DNA of 64,000 bases from an uncultured Clostridia bacterium (GTDB taxonomy: Bacteria; Bacillota; Clostridia; Oscillospirales; Acutalibacteraceae): positions 58,341 through 122,340 of the forward strand of contig CALWVF010000007.1 of NCBI GenBank assembly GCA_944384925.1, given 5' to 3'. Positions 56,462 to 64,000 of this stretch are shown piece after piece (within the stretch, counting starts at the first letter, position 1; every line of letters starts with the position of its first letter). A program made the translations under genes and the position numbers. The notes below the pieces were generated by a model. That model did no database searches, had not been told where the DNA came from, and saw only the letters and a program-made list of their open reading frames with translations.

Positions 56462-57535
56462 ATGAAAAAGAAAGTTTTGCTAGGCATGAGTGGTGGCGTC
56501 GATAGTTCTGTCGCTGCAATTTTATTGCTTGAACAAGGATACGATGTCACAGGTGTAACACTGAAGCTCAGACCAGATAAATATATGGAAGAAAATGCTT
56601 CTGGCGGATGCTGTTCAATTGACGATATCAATGATGCCAGAAGAGTCGCTTACAAATTAGGAATACAACATCTAGTCCTCAACTTTACAGATATATTTTC
56701 AAAAAATGTTATTGATTATTTTGTTGGTGAATATAAACAAGGTCGGACACCAAACCCATGTATAGCATGCAATAAATATGTAAAATTCAATGCTATGCTT
56801 CAAAAAGCTTTGTTGCTAGGATTTGACTATATTGCAACAGGCCATTATTCTAATATAAGATATGACAACCATATACATAGATGGCTATTAGAAAAATCTG
56901 ATTCATCTAAAGATCAAAGCTATGTCTTATATCATTTAACTCAAAAGCAGCTATCTCATACTCTGATGCCTTTAAGTAACATAGAAAAAAGCAGAACAAG
57001 AGAATTAGCATCACTATATAATCTTCCAGTAGCACAAAAACCAGATAGCCAAGAAATATGCTTTGTTAAAGATAATGACTATGCTGGTTTTATCGAGACA
57101 TATACAGGCGAAAAGTTTGAGTGTGGAAATTTTATAGATTCAACAGGAAAAATTCTTGGCAAGCATAAAGGTATAACAAGATATACTATAGGACAAAGAA
57201 AAAATCTTGGCATTTCTACAGGATATCCTATATATGTAACTGATATAAACCCACAAAACAATACTATTACATTAGGAGCAGAAGGCAGTCAATATAAATC
57301 TGAGTTAATTGCAGATAACTTAAACTTCATTCCATTTAATTGCCTAGACAAGGAGCTTAACGTTGATGCAAAAATAAGATATAATTCTATACCTGCAAAA
57401 GCAAAATTAATTCCAATTTCTTCAAGTCAAATTAAAGTGTCTTTTTATGAGCCCCAACGTGCAATAACAAAAGGACAAGCTGTTGTGTTCTATGATAAAA
57501 ATATCGTAATCGGTGGAGGAACTATCGTTTCATAA
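56462..57535 (+). CDS. mnmA: tRNA-specific 2-thiouridylase MnmA
   Basis: 357 aa. PP-loop GMSGGVDSSVAA, catalytic cysteines in NPCIACNKYVKF and SQEICFV (C about 199), ATGHYSNIR and the C-terminal beta-barrel domain. It makes s2U34 in tRNA for Lys, Glu and Gln, taking sulfur from a cysteine desulfurase, possibly NifS at 37.4 kb. AAGGAGA precedes the ATG. It is last in the murE-murF-mnmA unit and is convergent with the next gene. Confidence 0.95.
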   Translation: MKKKVLLGMSGGVDSSVAAILLLEQGYDVTGVTLKLRPDKYMEENASGGCCSIDDINDARRVAYKLGIQHLVLNFTDIFSKNVIDYFVGEYKQGRTPNPCIACNKYVKFNAMLQKALLLGFDYIATGHYSNIRYDNHIHRWLLEKSDSSKDQSYVLYHLTQKQLSHTLMPLSNIEKSRTRELASLYNLPVAQKPDSQEICFVKDNDYAGFIETYTGEKFECGNFIDSTGKILGKHKGITRYTIGQRKNLGISTGYPIYVTDINPQNNTITLGAEGSQYKSELIADNLNFIPFNCLDKELNVDAKIRYNSIPAKAKLIPISSSQIKVSFYEPQRAITKGQAVVFYDKNIVIGGGTIVS

Positions 57536-57556
57536 AATTTCTAATAACATCTATTA

Positions 57557-58297
57557 TCAATCATTACTCTTTTTCTTAATATGATGTTTTAATTTTTCTA
57601 ATGTTTCACTGTATTTTATCGATTTCATTCCCGGAAATGCTTTCAAAATTCTAATATGAGAGCTTTTATGAGAATGAACTAATTTATCGAGCTTACTTTT
57701 TATCTCTAAAACATATTCATGAGGTAACTCTAAATCTATTTTTGCTTTAAGTTCATCAGATAATATTTTAACTTGCTTAAGCTTTACATTAAGTTTCATA
57801 ACACTTATTAGAGTTATAGTTAAGTCAATAATAAAATATAACAACAACGCTAAACCTGTAAATATAACTGCACTACTAGGCATATATTCTATTAAATTTT
57901 CGATATTCTCATGTATAAATAGCATAAAAATAACAGACATCAATCCAAATATTATGGAATTACCTAAACATATTCTTCCTTGTAAATTAAATTTTTTGTT
58001 TGAATAATCCCACCATCTTGCATTAAAAGCTTTTTCCATCACATATGATGTTATATATTCAAGAGCAGATGTTAAAATCATTCCAAATACAAATACAAGA
58101 ATATAATTATTCTCAAATCCAGATAAAGTAATAATAAGTAATAAAGCTCCTACGCCATAAATAGGGCAAAATGGTCCATTTAAGAAACCTCTATTAGTAA
58201 ATTTATTATTAACAGGGTAGCAATATATAGTTTCGCACAACCAACCTATAAAACTATATATAGTAAAATACAATATATATGTAAAAAATAAAGTCAT
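57557..58297 (-). CDS. CmpB-type membrane protein (putative ABC transporter type IV)
   Basis: 246 aa. About five hydrophobic segments, with FIGWLCETIYC near the N-terminus and NRGFLNGPFCPIYGVGAL, both hallmarks of the ABC_trans_CmpB (DUF1113) family. The C-terminal about 75 residues are charged, helical and cytoplasmic. Despite the family name no transport substrate is established. It is monocistronic and convergent with mnmA. Confidence 0.8.
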   Translation of the reverse strand: MTLFFTYILYFTIYSFIGWLCETIYCYPVNNKFTNRGFLNGPFCPIYGVGALLLIITLSGFENNYILVFVFGMILTSALEYITSYVMEKAFNARWWDYSNKKFNLQGRICLGNSIIFGLMSVIFMLFIHENIENLIEYMPSSAVIFTGLALLLYFIIDLTITLISVMKLNVKLKQVKILSDELKAKIDLELPHEYVLEIKSKLDKLVHSHKSSHIRILKAFPGMKSIKYSETLEKLKHHIKKKSND

Positions 58298-58412
58298 AAA
58301 ATGTTCCTTTCTTCAATTTATAATGATTATTTTATATCAAATCATATAGTAATGTCAATATTTTATGTAATATATATATATTAAATTTAAATTGTTAACT
58401 GTTAAATAAAAA

Positions 58413-58438
58413 GATTGAGTACAATATTATACTCAATC
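58413..58438 (-). terminator. Terminator after recR
   Basis: Perfect 9-bp stem GATTGAGTA / TACTCAATC with an 8-nt loop and T5 on the minus strand. It closes the dnaX-ybaB-recR unit. Confidence 0.75.
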
Positions 58439-58465
58439 CTTTTATTTTAATAATAATTTATAAAA

Positions 58466-59074
58466 TTAAATTTCATTTCTTCCTTCAAGTGCTCTTGTAA
58501 GAGTAACTTCATCTGCATATTCTAAGTCTCCTCCTACAGGTATACCATAAGCAAGACGCGTAACTCGTATCCCCAAAGGTTTCAAAAGCTTTGATATATA
58601 CATAGACGTAGCTTCACCCTCTACTGTTGGGTTAGTCGCCATTATTACTTCCTTAACTTCAGAATTTTTAATTCTTTCTAAAAGTTGTTTTATATATATT
58701 TGGTCAGGTCCTATCCCATTTAGAGGCGAAATCACTCCATGAAGCACATGATATAATGCATTAAATTCATGTGTTCTTTCAAAAGCTACTACATCCCTAG
58801 GATCCTCAACAACACATATCATAGATTTATCTCTTGAAGAATCCTTACAAATAGAACAAATCTCTTGATCAGTTATGTTCCAACAATATTTACAATATCT
58901 TATACTCTTATGCGCTTCAACAATAGAATCTGCAAACATTTTTGCTTCTTCTTCGGGAATATTTAAAACATAATATGCTAATCTTTGCGCCGTTTTAGTA
59001 CCTATTCCCGGTAATTTTTCAAATTGTTCTATTAAATTCGACAAAGGAACTACATTATATTTAAACGTCGACAT
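58466..59074 (-). CDS. recR: Recombination protein RecR
   Basis: 202 aa. Helix-hairpin-helix ([20 protein letters not shown]) at the start, C4 zinc finger CKYCWN...CSIC at about 57-72, and Toprim domain ([14 protein letters not shown]). Works with RecF/RecO to load RecA at gaps. It is third in the dnaX-ybaB-recR operon, the conserved order. Confidence 0.96.
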   Translation of the reverse strand: MSTFKYNVVPLSNLIEQFEKLPGIGTKTAQRLAYYVLNIPEEEAKMFADSIVEAHKSIRYCKYCWNITDQEICSICKDSSRDKSMICVVEDPRDVVAFERTHEFNALYHVLHGVISPLNGIGPDQIYIKQLLERIKNSEVKEVIMATNPTVEGEATSMYISKLLKPLGIRVTRLAYGIPVGGDLEYADEVTLTRALEGRNEI

Positions 59075-59076
59075 AT

Positions 59077-59418
59077 TTACATCCCTGGTATTTTTATATC
59101 ATTAGAAATTCCATTTATTGTTTTTTCTTGATCTTCTGTGGCAGCGCGAAGCGCTTCATTCACTGCTGCAATTATTAAATCTGAAAGCATTTCAATATCA
59201 TTTGGATCTACAACCTCTGGTTTGATATCCATAAAACTTACTTCCATATTTCCCTTAACTCTAACTGTTATGGCACCTCCACCAGATGTAGCTGTATATT
59301 CTTTTTTCTCAAGTTCTTTTCTTGCATTGTCTATTTCTTCTTGCATTTTTTGGGCTTGCTCTGCTAATTGTTTTAAATTTCCCATTCCTCCGCCCATTTT
59401 AGGTATTCTTGCTTTCAT
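59077..59418 (-). CDS. ebfC: YbaB/EbfC nucleoid-associated protein
   Basis: 113 aa. N-terminal glycine-rich [20 protein letters not shown], central [11 protein letters not shown] strand and a helical end. It binds DNA as a dimer; the exact role is not settled. Its GGAGGAAT SD is clear, and it lies between dnaX and recR as usual. Confidence 0.93.
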   Translation of the reverse strand: MKARIPKMGGGMGNLKQLAEQAQKMQEEIDNARKELEKKEYTATSGGGAITVRVKGNMEVSFMDIKPEVVDPNDIEMLSDLIIAAVNEALRAATEDQEKTINGISNDIKIPGM

Positions 59419-59443
59419 ATTTTATTCCTCCTACTAAAAATAA

Positions 59444-61099
59444 TCAAATTCTTTTTACACTTATTCCTGCTTTTTCTGCAGAATCAAGCAATTTATTTAA
59501 ATTATCTATATTCTCCGTTCCCTTGGGAACATCTATAGGTTTATATGGTCCTAATTTATAAACAGTTCCTGTAATTTCTTTTATTGCTGTACGCATTTTT
59601 TCTCTTTGAGATGGCTTTTTTAAAAGTTCAAATGCCATAGAATTCGGGGCATCTATTAAAACATAACCACCACTTATATAAGCTGTTGAATTTTTAAAAG
59701 CAGTACCTACAACCTGTGAGTAAGACTTTAAAGTTCTTAACACTTTAGGCCAATCCTTCATTTTAACTATATTTTCACTCAAATTTTCTTCCTTATTCTC
59801 TAATATTTTAGTATCCGACACATTACTATTTTCAAAATTTTTATTATTTATTATTTCTTTTTTTGTAAATTCTTGATCATTTTCTTTCGATAAATTTGCT
59901 TCAATCTTACTTTTTAAACTAATCTCGTTAACTAAATTATTCGCCTTAATTTTACATAAATTCATTGATTTTTCAATATTGTTAATCCTTGCTTCAAGAG
60001 ATTCTAATGATATACTTGGAATTTTAGTACATAACTTGATAATTGTTACTTCCATTTCAACTTGCTTGTTAACCCCTTTAAACATATTAGATAAGGCAGC
60101 TTGAAGTATATCCATAATATAAATTATATGATCTAATTCTAATAAATCCGCTTGTTCGTTTAACTTAGTAAGATTTTCACCAATAGACAGCACAATACTT
60201 TCGCAATCCTCGGCTGTTTTTACAATCATCATATTCCTAAAATAATCTATTAACTCTTCACAAAGACGAACCATATCTTTAGAAAGATTATATAAATTAT
60301 TTAATACATTTAATGCTTCTGAAGTATTTTTTTTACAAATACAATCAGTTAAGTACAATAACTGCTCCGAATCTGCTAAACCAGACGCTTCTCTCACTAT
60401 CTTTACACTTATATCATTGCTTTTTGACATACACTGATCAAAAAGTGAAATTGCATCTCTCATAGCACCATCAGAAAACTTTGCTATTAATAGTGCAGCT
60501 GCATCGTCAATCTTAATATTTTCTTCATTAGCAATAAACATAATTCTGTCTGCAATATCATAAGGATTAATCCTATGAAAATCAAAACGTTGACAACGGG
60601 ATAAAATAGTTGATGGAAGTTTATGAATTTCAGTTGTAGCTAAAATAAAAATAACATGCTCAGGAGGTTCCTCTAAAGTTTTTAATAATGCATTAAATGC
60701 TCCAATTGAAAGCATATGCACTTCATCTATAATATAAACTCTATACTTACATGAAGTCGGAGTAAATGAAGCTTCTTCTCTAAGATTCCTAATATTTTCA
60801 ACACCATTATTACTAGCAGCATCAATTTCAACTATATCTAGTATTGAATCATCTTCTATCCCTTTACAAACTTCGCATTCTCCACATGGATCTAAATCCT
60901 GCAAATTCAAACAATTAATTGCCTTGGCCAAAATTTTAGCGCATGTAGTTTTCCCTGTTCCTCTAGAACCTGTAAACAAATATGCATGAGAAATTCTTCC
61001 TGAAGCTAGTTCATTCTTTAACGTCGTTGTTATATGAGGTTGACCAATAACATCCGAAAACCTTTGCGGCCTCCATTTTCTATAAAGAACTTTATACAA
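59444..61099 (-). CDS. dnaX: DNA polymerase III subunits gamma/tau
   Basis: 551 aa. Walker A GSRGTGKTTCAKIL, zinc module C-x8-CxxCxxC (CLNLQDLDPCGECEVC), DEVHMLS (Walker B) and SRCQRFDF (sensor). A lower-complexity tau region follows about residue 370. It is the clamp loader core. It heads dnaX-ybaB-recR with SRP RNA just upstream. Confidence 0.96.
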   Translation of the reverse strand: MYKVLYRKWRPQRFSDVIGQPHITTTLKNELASGRISHAYLFTGSRGTGKTTCAKILAKAINCLNLQDLDPCGECEVCKGIEDDSILDIVEIDAASNNGVENIRNLREEASFTPTSCKYRVYIIDEVHMLSIGAFNALLKTLEEPPEHVIFILATTEIHKLPSTILSRCQRFDFHRINPYDIADRIMFIANEENIKIDDAAALLIAKFSDGAMRDAISLFDQCMSKSNDISVKIVREASGLADSEQLLYLTDCICKKNTSEALNVLNNLYNLSKDMVRLCEELIDYFRNMMIVKTAEDCESIVLSIGENLTKLNEQADLLELDHIIYIMDILQAALSNMFKGVNKQVEMEVTIIKLCTKIPSISLESLEARINNIEKSMNLCKIKANNLVNEISLKSKIEANLSKENDQEFTKKEIINNKNFENSNVSDTKILENKEENLSENIVKMKDWPKVLRTLKSYSQVVGTAFKNSTAYISGGYVLIDAPNSMAFELLKKPSQREKMRTAIKEITGTVYKLGPYKPIDVPKGTENIDNLNKLLDSAEKAGISVKRI

Positions 61100-61147
61100 G
61101 CTTTCAACTCCTTTATTTAGCCAAAATTCAAAGCAAAGATAACTTAA

Positions 61148-61322
61148 AAATTGTGCACTTTAACATGCTACCGACCAACCTAACTACATCGCACAAAGAA
61201 ATTTGCTTAATGCTGCTCGGTTCCCCGCCTGACATAGTTCACAACACTCTGTCGCGTAGCGCCCAATCGATAGCATGATAAAATGCACAAATTAAGTACC
61301 ATGCTCAAGCAAAATATATTTT
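61148..61322 (-). ncRNA. ffs: Signal recognition particle RNA (small type)
   Basis: On the minus strand the S-domain loop reads TCAGGCGGGGAACCGAGCAGCA split across the conserved Ffh-binding helix (key GTCAGG and AGCAGC boxes). Outer arms TTGTGCA...ATGCTA and TAGCATG...TGCACAA pair. The 5' end near 61322 is set from the promoter; ends are approximate. No Alu domain is evident, unlike the long B. subtilis scRNA. Position upstream of dnaX is canonical. Confidence 0.88.
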
Positions 61323-61328
61323 ATATTT

Positions 61329-61357
61329 ATTATACAATAAACTTTAAAAAAAAGCAA
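61329..61357 (-). promoter_or_regulatory. Promoter of SRP RNA
   Basis: Minus-strand TTGCTT (plus 61352-61357), 17 bp, TATAAT (plus 61329-61334). Strong, as expected for a stable RNA. Confidence 0.7.
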
Positions 61358-61359
61358 GT

Positions 61360-61677
61360 GCTAAATAATACAATTTTTAAATGCTATAATTATTAAAACT
61401 CATATATTTTTTCACATTTCTACATCTGTATAATAACGTATACCTTATTGACAAACCATATGATACCATAATTGACAATTTCACAATTGTAGCTCATTTA
61501 ATCATTTCATTCAATATTTTTAAAACATTTATATAAATGCTCTGTTTCATTTTTTAAATAACAATTTTTGCATATAATCAAACCATACATTTTTAGTATA
61601 TTTCAATGAATTACATTGTATAATTATTTTTACATAAAATAAAAATATAAAATAATTTAAAGCAATGATTTGATTAA
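61360..61677. other. Intergenic, no gene seen
   Basis: About 320 bp between the SRP RNA promoter and the DUF896 gene, AT-rich; no ORF with an RBS or hairpin of note. Confidence 0.5.
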
Positions 61678-61842
61678 TTAAATAATCTCTATACCTTCTA
61701 ATTGATTTCTCAAATTATTTTTAACAGTTTCTATGTATTCTTTTCTTAGCTTAGTTTGTTCCTCTTTTTCTTCCTCTGATAAATATGAAGTCTTCGACTT
61801 ATTAGCAAGTTCATTAATTCTTTTTATTTTATCATCTGTCAT
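61678..61842 (-). CDS. DUF896 (YnzC-like) small cytoplasmic protein
   Basis: 54 aa (MTDDKIKRINELANKSK..., ending LEGIEII). The pattern RINELA...LSEEEKEEQTKLRKEY is the DUF896/UPF0291 signature, a small helical hairpin protein of unclear function in Firmicutes. AAGGAG lies 9 nt before the ATG at 61842; the stop is TAA at 61678. It is shorter than most ORF cut-offs and easy to miss. It is alone, with no obvious partner. Confidence 0.85.
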   Translation of the reverse strand: MTDDKIKRINELANKSKTSYLSEEEKEEQTKLRKEYIETVKNNLRNQLEGIEII

Positions 61843-62003
61843 AATATAAACTCCTTATTAATTACCTAGTACATTTTATAATACAAATTATTTAATGTCA
61901 AGTAAATTGTTAATTTAATGGCAAAATATTAATAAAATATTATTATATAGTTTATTACTTTATATTATGTTAATAATTCGATTTATAAAATTTATGATAG
62001 CTA

Positions 62004-62031
62004 TTGACTTATTCAATTATTGTTATATAAT
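62004..62031 (+). promoter_or_regulatory. Promoter of the tRNA-Gln/tRNA-Pro unit
   Basis: TTGACT (62004-62009), 16 bp, TATAAT (62026-62031), 13 bp before tRNA-Gln. Confidence 0.7.
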
Positions 62032-62043
62032 AATATTGTTTAA

Positions 62044-62117
62044 TGCGGAATTGTGTAATGGTAGCACAGCAGATTCTGACTCTGCTTGTGAGGGTTCAAA
62101 TCCTTCTTCCGCAGCCA
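62044..62117 (+). tRNA. tRNA-Gln (anticodon CTG)
   Basis: Acceptor TGCGGAA/TTCCGCA, encoded CCA. Anticodon stem GCAGA/TCTGC with loop TTCTGAC gives CTG (codon CAG). It is 25 nt upstream of tRNA-Pro, probably co-transcribed. Confidence 0.95.
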
Positions 62118-62142
62118 TTTTTAATATATTTATAAATAAGTT

Positions 62143-62219
62143 CGAGGTGTAGCTCAGTTTGGTGGAGCGCTACGTTCGGGACGTAGAGGCCGCAGGTTCG
62201 ACTCCTGTCACCTCGACCA
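62143..62219 (+). tRNA. tRNA-Pro (anticodon CGG)
   Basis: Acceptor CGAGGTG/CACCTCG, encoded CCA. Anticodon stem CTACG/CGTAG, loop TTCGGGA, anticodon CGG (codon CCG). The 3' end is a likely attachment site, since an integrase gene begins about 100 bp beyond. Confidence 0.95.
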
Positions 62220-62230
62220 AATCGTTAACC

Positions 62231-62262
62231 CACATGAGTACTGAGTTTTTTCAGTTCTTGTG
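62231..62262 (+). terminator. Terminator after tRNA-Pro
   Basis: Imperfect stem CACATGAGTACTGA / TCAGTTCTTGTG around a T-rich loop, then CTTTTTC. Confidence 0.5.
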
Positions 62263-62316
62263 CTTTTTCATTTTAATGCCGACTTTAAGTTTTTCTACGA
62301 ATTTTCAAAACCCATT

Positions 62317-63273
62317 TTAAAAGTCTAACAAAAGTGTATTCTCCATATCATCTGCAACAAGTGCTTCTCTATTTTGGCTAATGTGCATATAAATATTTCC
62401 TGTGGTTTCTATATCCGCATGTCCTAGCCACTTTTGAATATCCTTTAGGCCCCAACCTTTATCATACAATATACTTGCACAACTATGTCTTAAATCGTGG
62501 AAACGCATATCTTGGAACTCGCTTTCTTTTAATACCTTTTGGAATGCTTTGGTTAAATAATCCGGACGGTATGCTCTCCCGTCCTCCCATGTAAATATAT
62601 AATCACTTTTTATGTATTTTTTACCAAAAAGTTTTTTATTTTTCTCCTGATGTTCCTTATGCTTTTTAAATAATTCTATTAGCTTTGGGCATAGTTTATA
62701 ACTTCTGTTGCTAGTTTTGCTTTTTGTTCTATCTTTAGCAATTGTCGTCAAATTTTTAACAATTGTATGATTTATTGTCATTTTGTCTCGTGTTAAATCG
62801 ATTGCAGACCATTTAAGCCCTAAAACTTCACTACGTCTTAAACCATAAAAAATTGTTATATAAACTAAAAGTTTCAACCTATGATTGTCAAATAATTTTA
62901 ACATCTTATTAGCTTGCTCTGCATTAAGAAATACAAATTCTTTTTTCTTATAACTACTATCTTTTCTTTCTGGAATTGGTACTCCAATATCTGGATTTTT
63001 AATTATTATTTCGTCTATCATTACTGCACTATTTAAAGCCCCATTAAGCGCTGTTCCTAAATCTTTTATAGTTCTTTGAGAAAGCCCACCACTTTTCCCG
63101 TCAAGTCTGCCTCCATTAAATTTGTAATCATAAAAGTCCCTTATATGTTTAGGCTTTAAACTTGTTATGTCTAAATCCAGTGATTCAAAATAAGGTATTA
63201 TATGTTTTACAGTTGAGTTATAATAACTTTCCCATGTTGATTGTTCAACCTTCCTTTTTTGCTTTCTAACCAT
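62317..63273 (-). CDS. int: Tyrosine recombinase (integrase), catalytic part
   Basis: 318 aa in this frame. It has the core-binding domain (about 10-100) and the catalytic domain with R (YGLRRSEVLGLKW), HxxR (MRFHDLRHSCAS), H (WLGHADIETTG) and the nucleophile Tyr (NIYMHIS). Phage/ICE-type integrase. The first six codons belong to another frame: the true N-terminus is encoded at 63207-63491 and joins this frame through a -1 shift at an A6 run (63255-63260). The joined protein would be 391 aa, normal for the family. tRNA-Pro is next to it. Confidence 0.85.
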   Translation of the reverse strand: MVRKQKRKVEQSTWESYYNSTVKHIIPYFESLDLDITSLKPKHIRDFYDYKFNGGRLDGKSGGLSQRTIKDLGTALNGALNSAVMIDEIIIKNPDIGVPIPERKDSSYKKKEFVFLNAEQANKMLKLFDNHRLKLLVYITIFYGLRRSEVLGLKWSAIDLTRDKMTINHTIVKNLTTIAKDRTKSKTSNRSYKLCPKLIELFKKHKEHQEKNKKLFGKKYIKSDYIFTWEDGRAYRPDYLTKAFQKVLKESEFQDMRFHDLRHSCASILYDKGWGLKDIQKWLGHADIETTGNIYMHISQNREALVADDMENTLLLDF

Positions 63274-63491
63274 TTCTCTAAATAATCGGTAAATTTTATT
63301 GATTCTTTTTTATTTTGTAAATCGAGCTCAGAATATTCATTTAAGATATTATTTAAAAATTCTGTTGCTTTACGTTTATTGCCCTTTACATTAAGTTTCG
63401 TTGTAATCAGCTTTTGCTTATACTTTCCGTCCTCCTTTAAATTCAATACAGCATAATACGTATTATTTTTTATTTTAAGACATCCTGTCAT
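63207..63491 (-). CDS. Integrase N-terminal (arm-binding) part, out of frame
   Basis: From ATG 63491 (AGGAGG at 7 nt) the frame MTGCLKIKNNTYYAVLNLK encodes an AP2-like arm-binding domain and then FTDYLEKWLESKK. Homology to integrases breaks at the A6 run 63255-63260, after which this frame is unrelated and stops at 63207. A -1 shift restores the integrase. It is either a frameshift mutation or slippage. Confidence 0.8.
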   Translation of the reverse strand: MTGCLKIKNNTYYAVLNLKEDGKYKQKLITTKLNVKGNKRKATEFLNNILNEYSELDLQNKKESIKFTDYLEKWLESKKGRLNNQHGKVIITQL

Positions 63492-63560
63492 AATGTATCC
63501 TCCTCGGGACACAGACACATCTTGCTGACGTGTATATTATATCACAGTAGATTAAAATTG

Positions 63561-63767
63561 TTAAAGATAAATGTCAACATTATTAAATAAATATTCAATA
63601 ATAAAGAGTTTAGGTATTTTGTAGTTTCTGCCAACTTTAATACTTTTGATAGTTCCATCTTTAAGAATTTTATACGCAGTATTCCTTCCAATTTCCAAAA
63701 TATCCATTAAATCCTCGGGAAGTAACACATCTGGATAATCAGATAAAATATTATTATATTCGTTCAT
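63561..63767 (-). CDS. xis: Excisionase-like helix-turn-helix protein
   Basis: 68 aa. MerR-type/excisionase winged helix: LPEDLMDILEIGRNTAYKIL then GTIKSIKVGRNYKIPK. Such proteins direct the integrase toward excision. AAGGAG lies 8 nt before the ATG. The order xis-int, both on the minus strand and ending at the tRNA, is typical of integrative elements. Confidence 0.8.
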   Translation of the reverse strand: MNEYNNILSDYPDVLLPEDLMDILEIGRNTAYKILKDGTIKSIKVGRNYKIPKLFIIEYLFNNVDIYL

Positions 63768-63807
63768 ATTATAAACTCCTTAATAAAAAATAATAGGTTA
63801 TAACAAC

Positions 63808-63939
63808 TCAGCCCACAAATATTTTTGTAGCACACGAATAGCACGTCCCTAACACGGGCTGCCCCCCCAATGCCTGCGGCGGCTCACAAAACCTTTGTCT
63901 TGCTTCAACGCTCGGACTATGACTAGGCAGGAGTATCAT
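63808..63939 (-). other. GC-rich leader region with a 43-codon open frame
   Basis: A 43-codon frame from ATG 63939 to TGA 63808 (MILLPSHSPSVEAR...) with no SD; its ATG overlaps a TATAAT-like -10 box. The block at about 63840-63925 is clearly richer in G+C than the host. I think it is a structured transcribed leader upstream of xis rather than a protein gene; both remain possible. Confidence 0.4.
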
Positions 63940-64000
63940 TATAGACTATTGAAGTTATCGCGAATTCATAACTTTATGAATTTTATATCTAAATGTTTAT

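Overview
The window is about 70% A+T chromosomal DNA from an endospore-forming member of the Clostridia (Firmicutes). The evidence is the spoIIAA-spoIIAB-sigF operon, spoIIQ, pdaB and ytaF, the AGGAGG-type ribosome binding sites, SRP RNA upstream of dnaX, the order dnaB-tilS-hpt-ftsH and rplI behind gdpP. I cannot place it below class. Most of the window is core chromosome; accessory DNA is limited to a few islands and an integrated element at the right edge.

Layout. 1-4.5 kb: a split TauE/SafE transporter (two half-size genes), spoIIQ, a lexA-like gene, hemW and corA with a possible short leader peptide. 4.7-7.6 kb: the spoIIA operon behind folC. 7.7-8.57 kb: tRNA-Leu, then a gene desert with what looks like a decayed copy of the tRNA and its terminator. 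8.6-20.9 kb: a nucleoside uptake and breakdown cluster (deoB, a YczE-like membrane protein, deoD, three tandem BMP lipoproteins, ATPase, two permeases, deoC, pdp) with a Crp/Fnr-type regulator upstream. Nucleosides captured by the BMP proteins and imported by NupOPQ would be split by DeoD and Pdp; DeoB and DeoC then take the pentose phosphate to glyceraldehyde-3-phosphate and acetaldehyde. 20.9-25.3 kb: a divergent type IIA topoisomerase pair.

25.3-35.2 kb: housekeeping genes on the minus strand (ftsH, hpt, tilS, dnaB, rplI, gdpP, RNase J). 35.5-41 kb: pdaB, an orphan Nif11-type peptide precursor with its own promoter and terminator, nifU/nifS, rnhA and a Na/Pi cotransporter. 41.3-42.9 kb: a secreted-protein gene broken by a frameshift and followed by a decayed partial duplicate. 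42.9-49.2 kb: an exported asparaginase and the gatB-gatA-gatC-aspS cluster for transamidation. 49.5-57.5 kb: ireB, ytaF, a repeat-bearing surface protein, tRNA-Thr, tRNA-Arg, two TrkA/RCK proteins, murE, murF and mnmA. 57.5-61.9 kb: a CmpB-type membrane protein, recR, ybaB, dnaX, SRP RNA and a 54-aa DUF896 gene. 62.0-64.0 kb: tRNA-Gln and tRNA-Pro, then the integrase (split by a frameshift), excisionase and GC-rich leader of an integrative element that leaves the window.

The observations most worth following up are the orphan Nif11 peptide (36.5 kb), the SD-bridging hairpin before the second trkA (52.75 kb), the corA leader peptide (4.45 kb), the LexA-like protein lacking the normal self-cleavage residues (1.7 kb), the decayed repeat gene (41.4-42.9 kb), and the fact that all five tRNAs carry C at the wobble position. 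I did not find a clear multi-gene system that is new.
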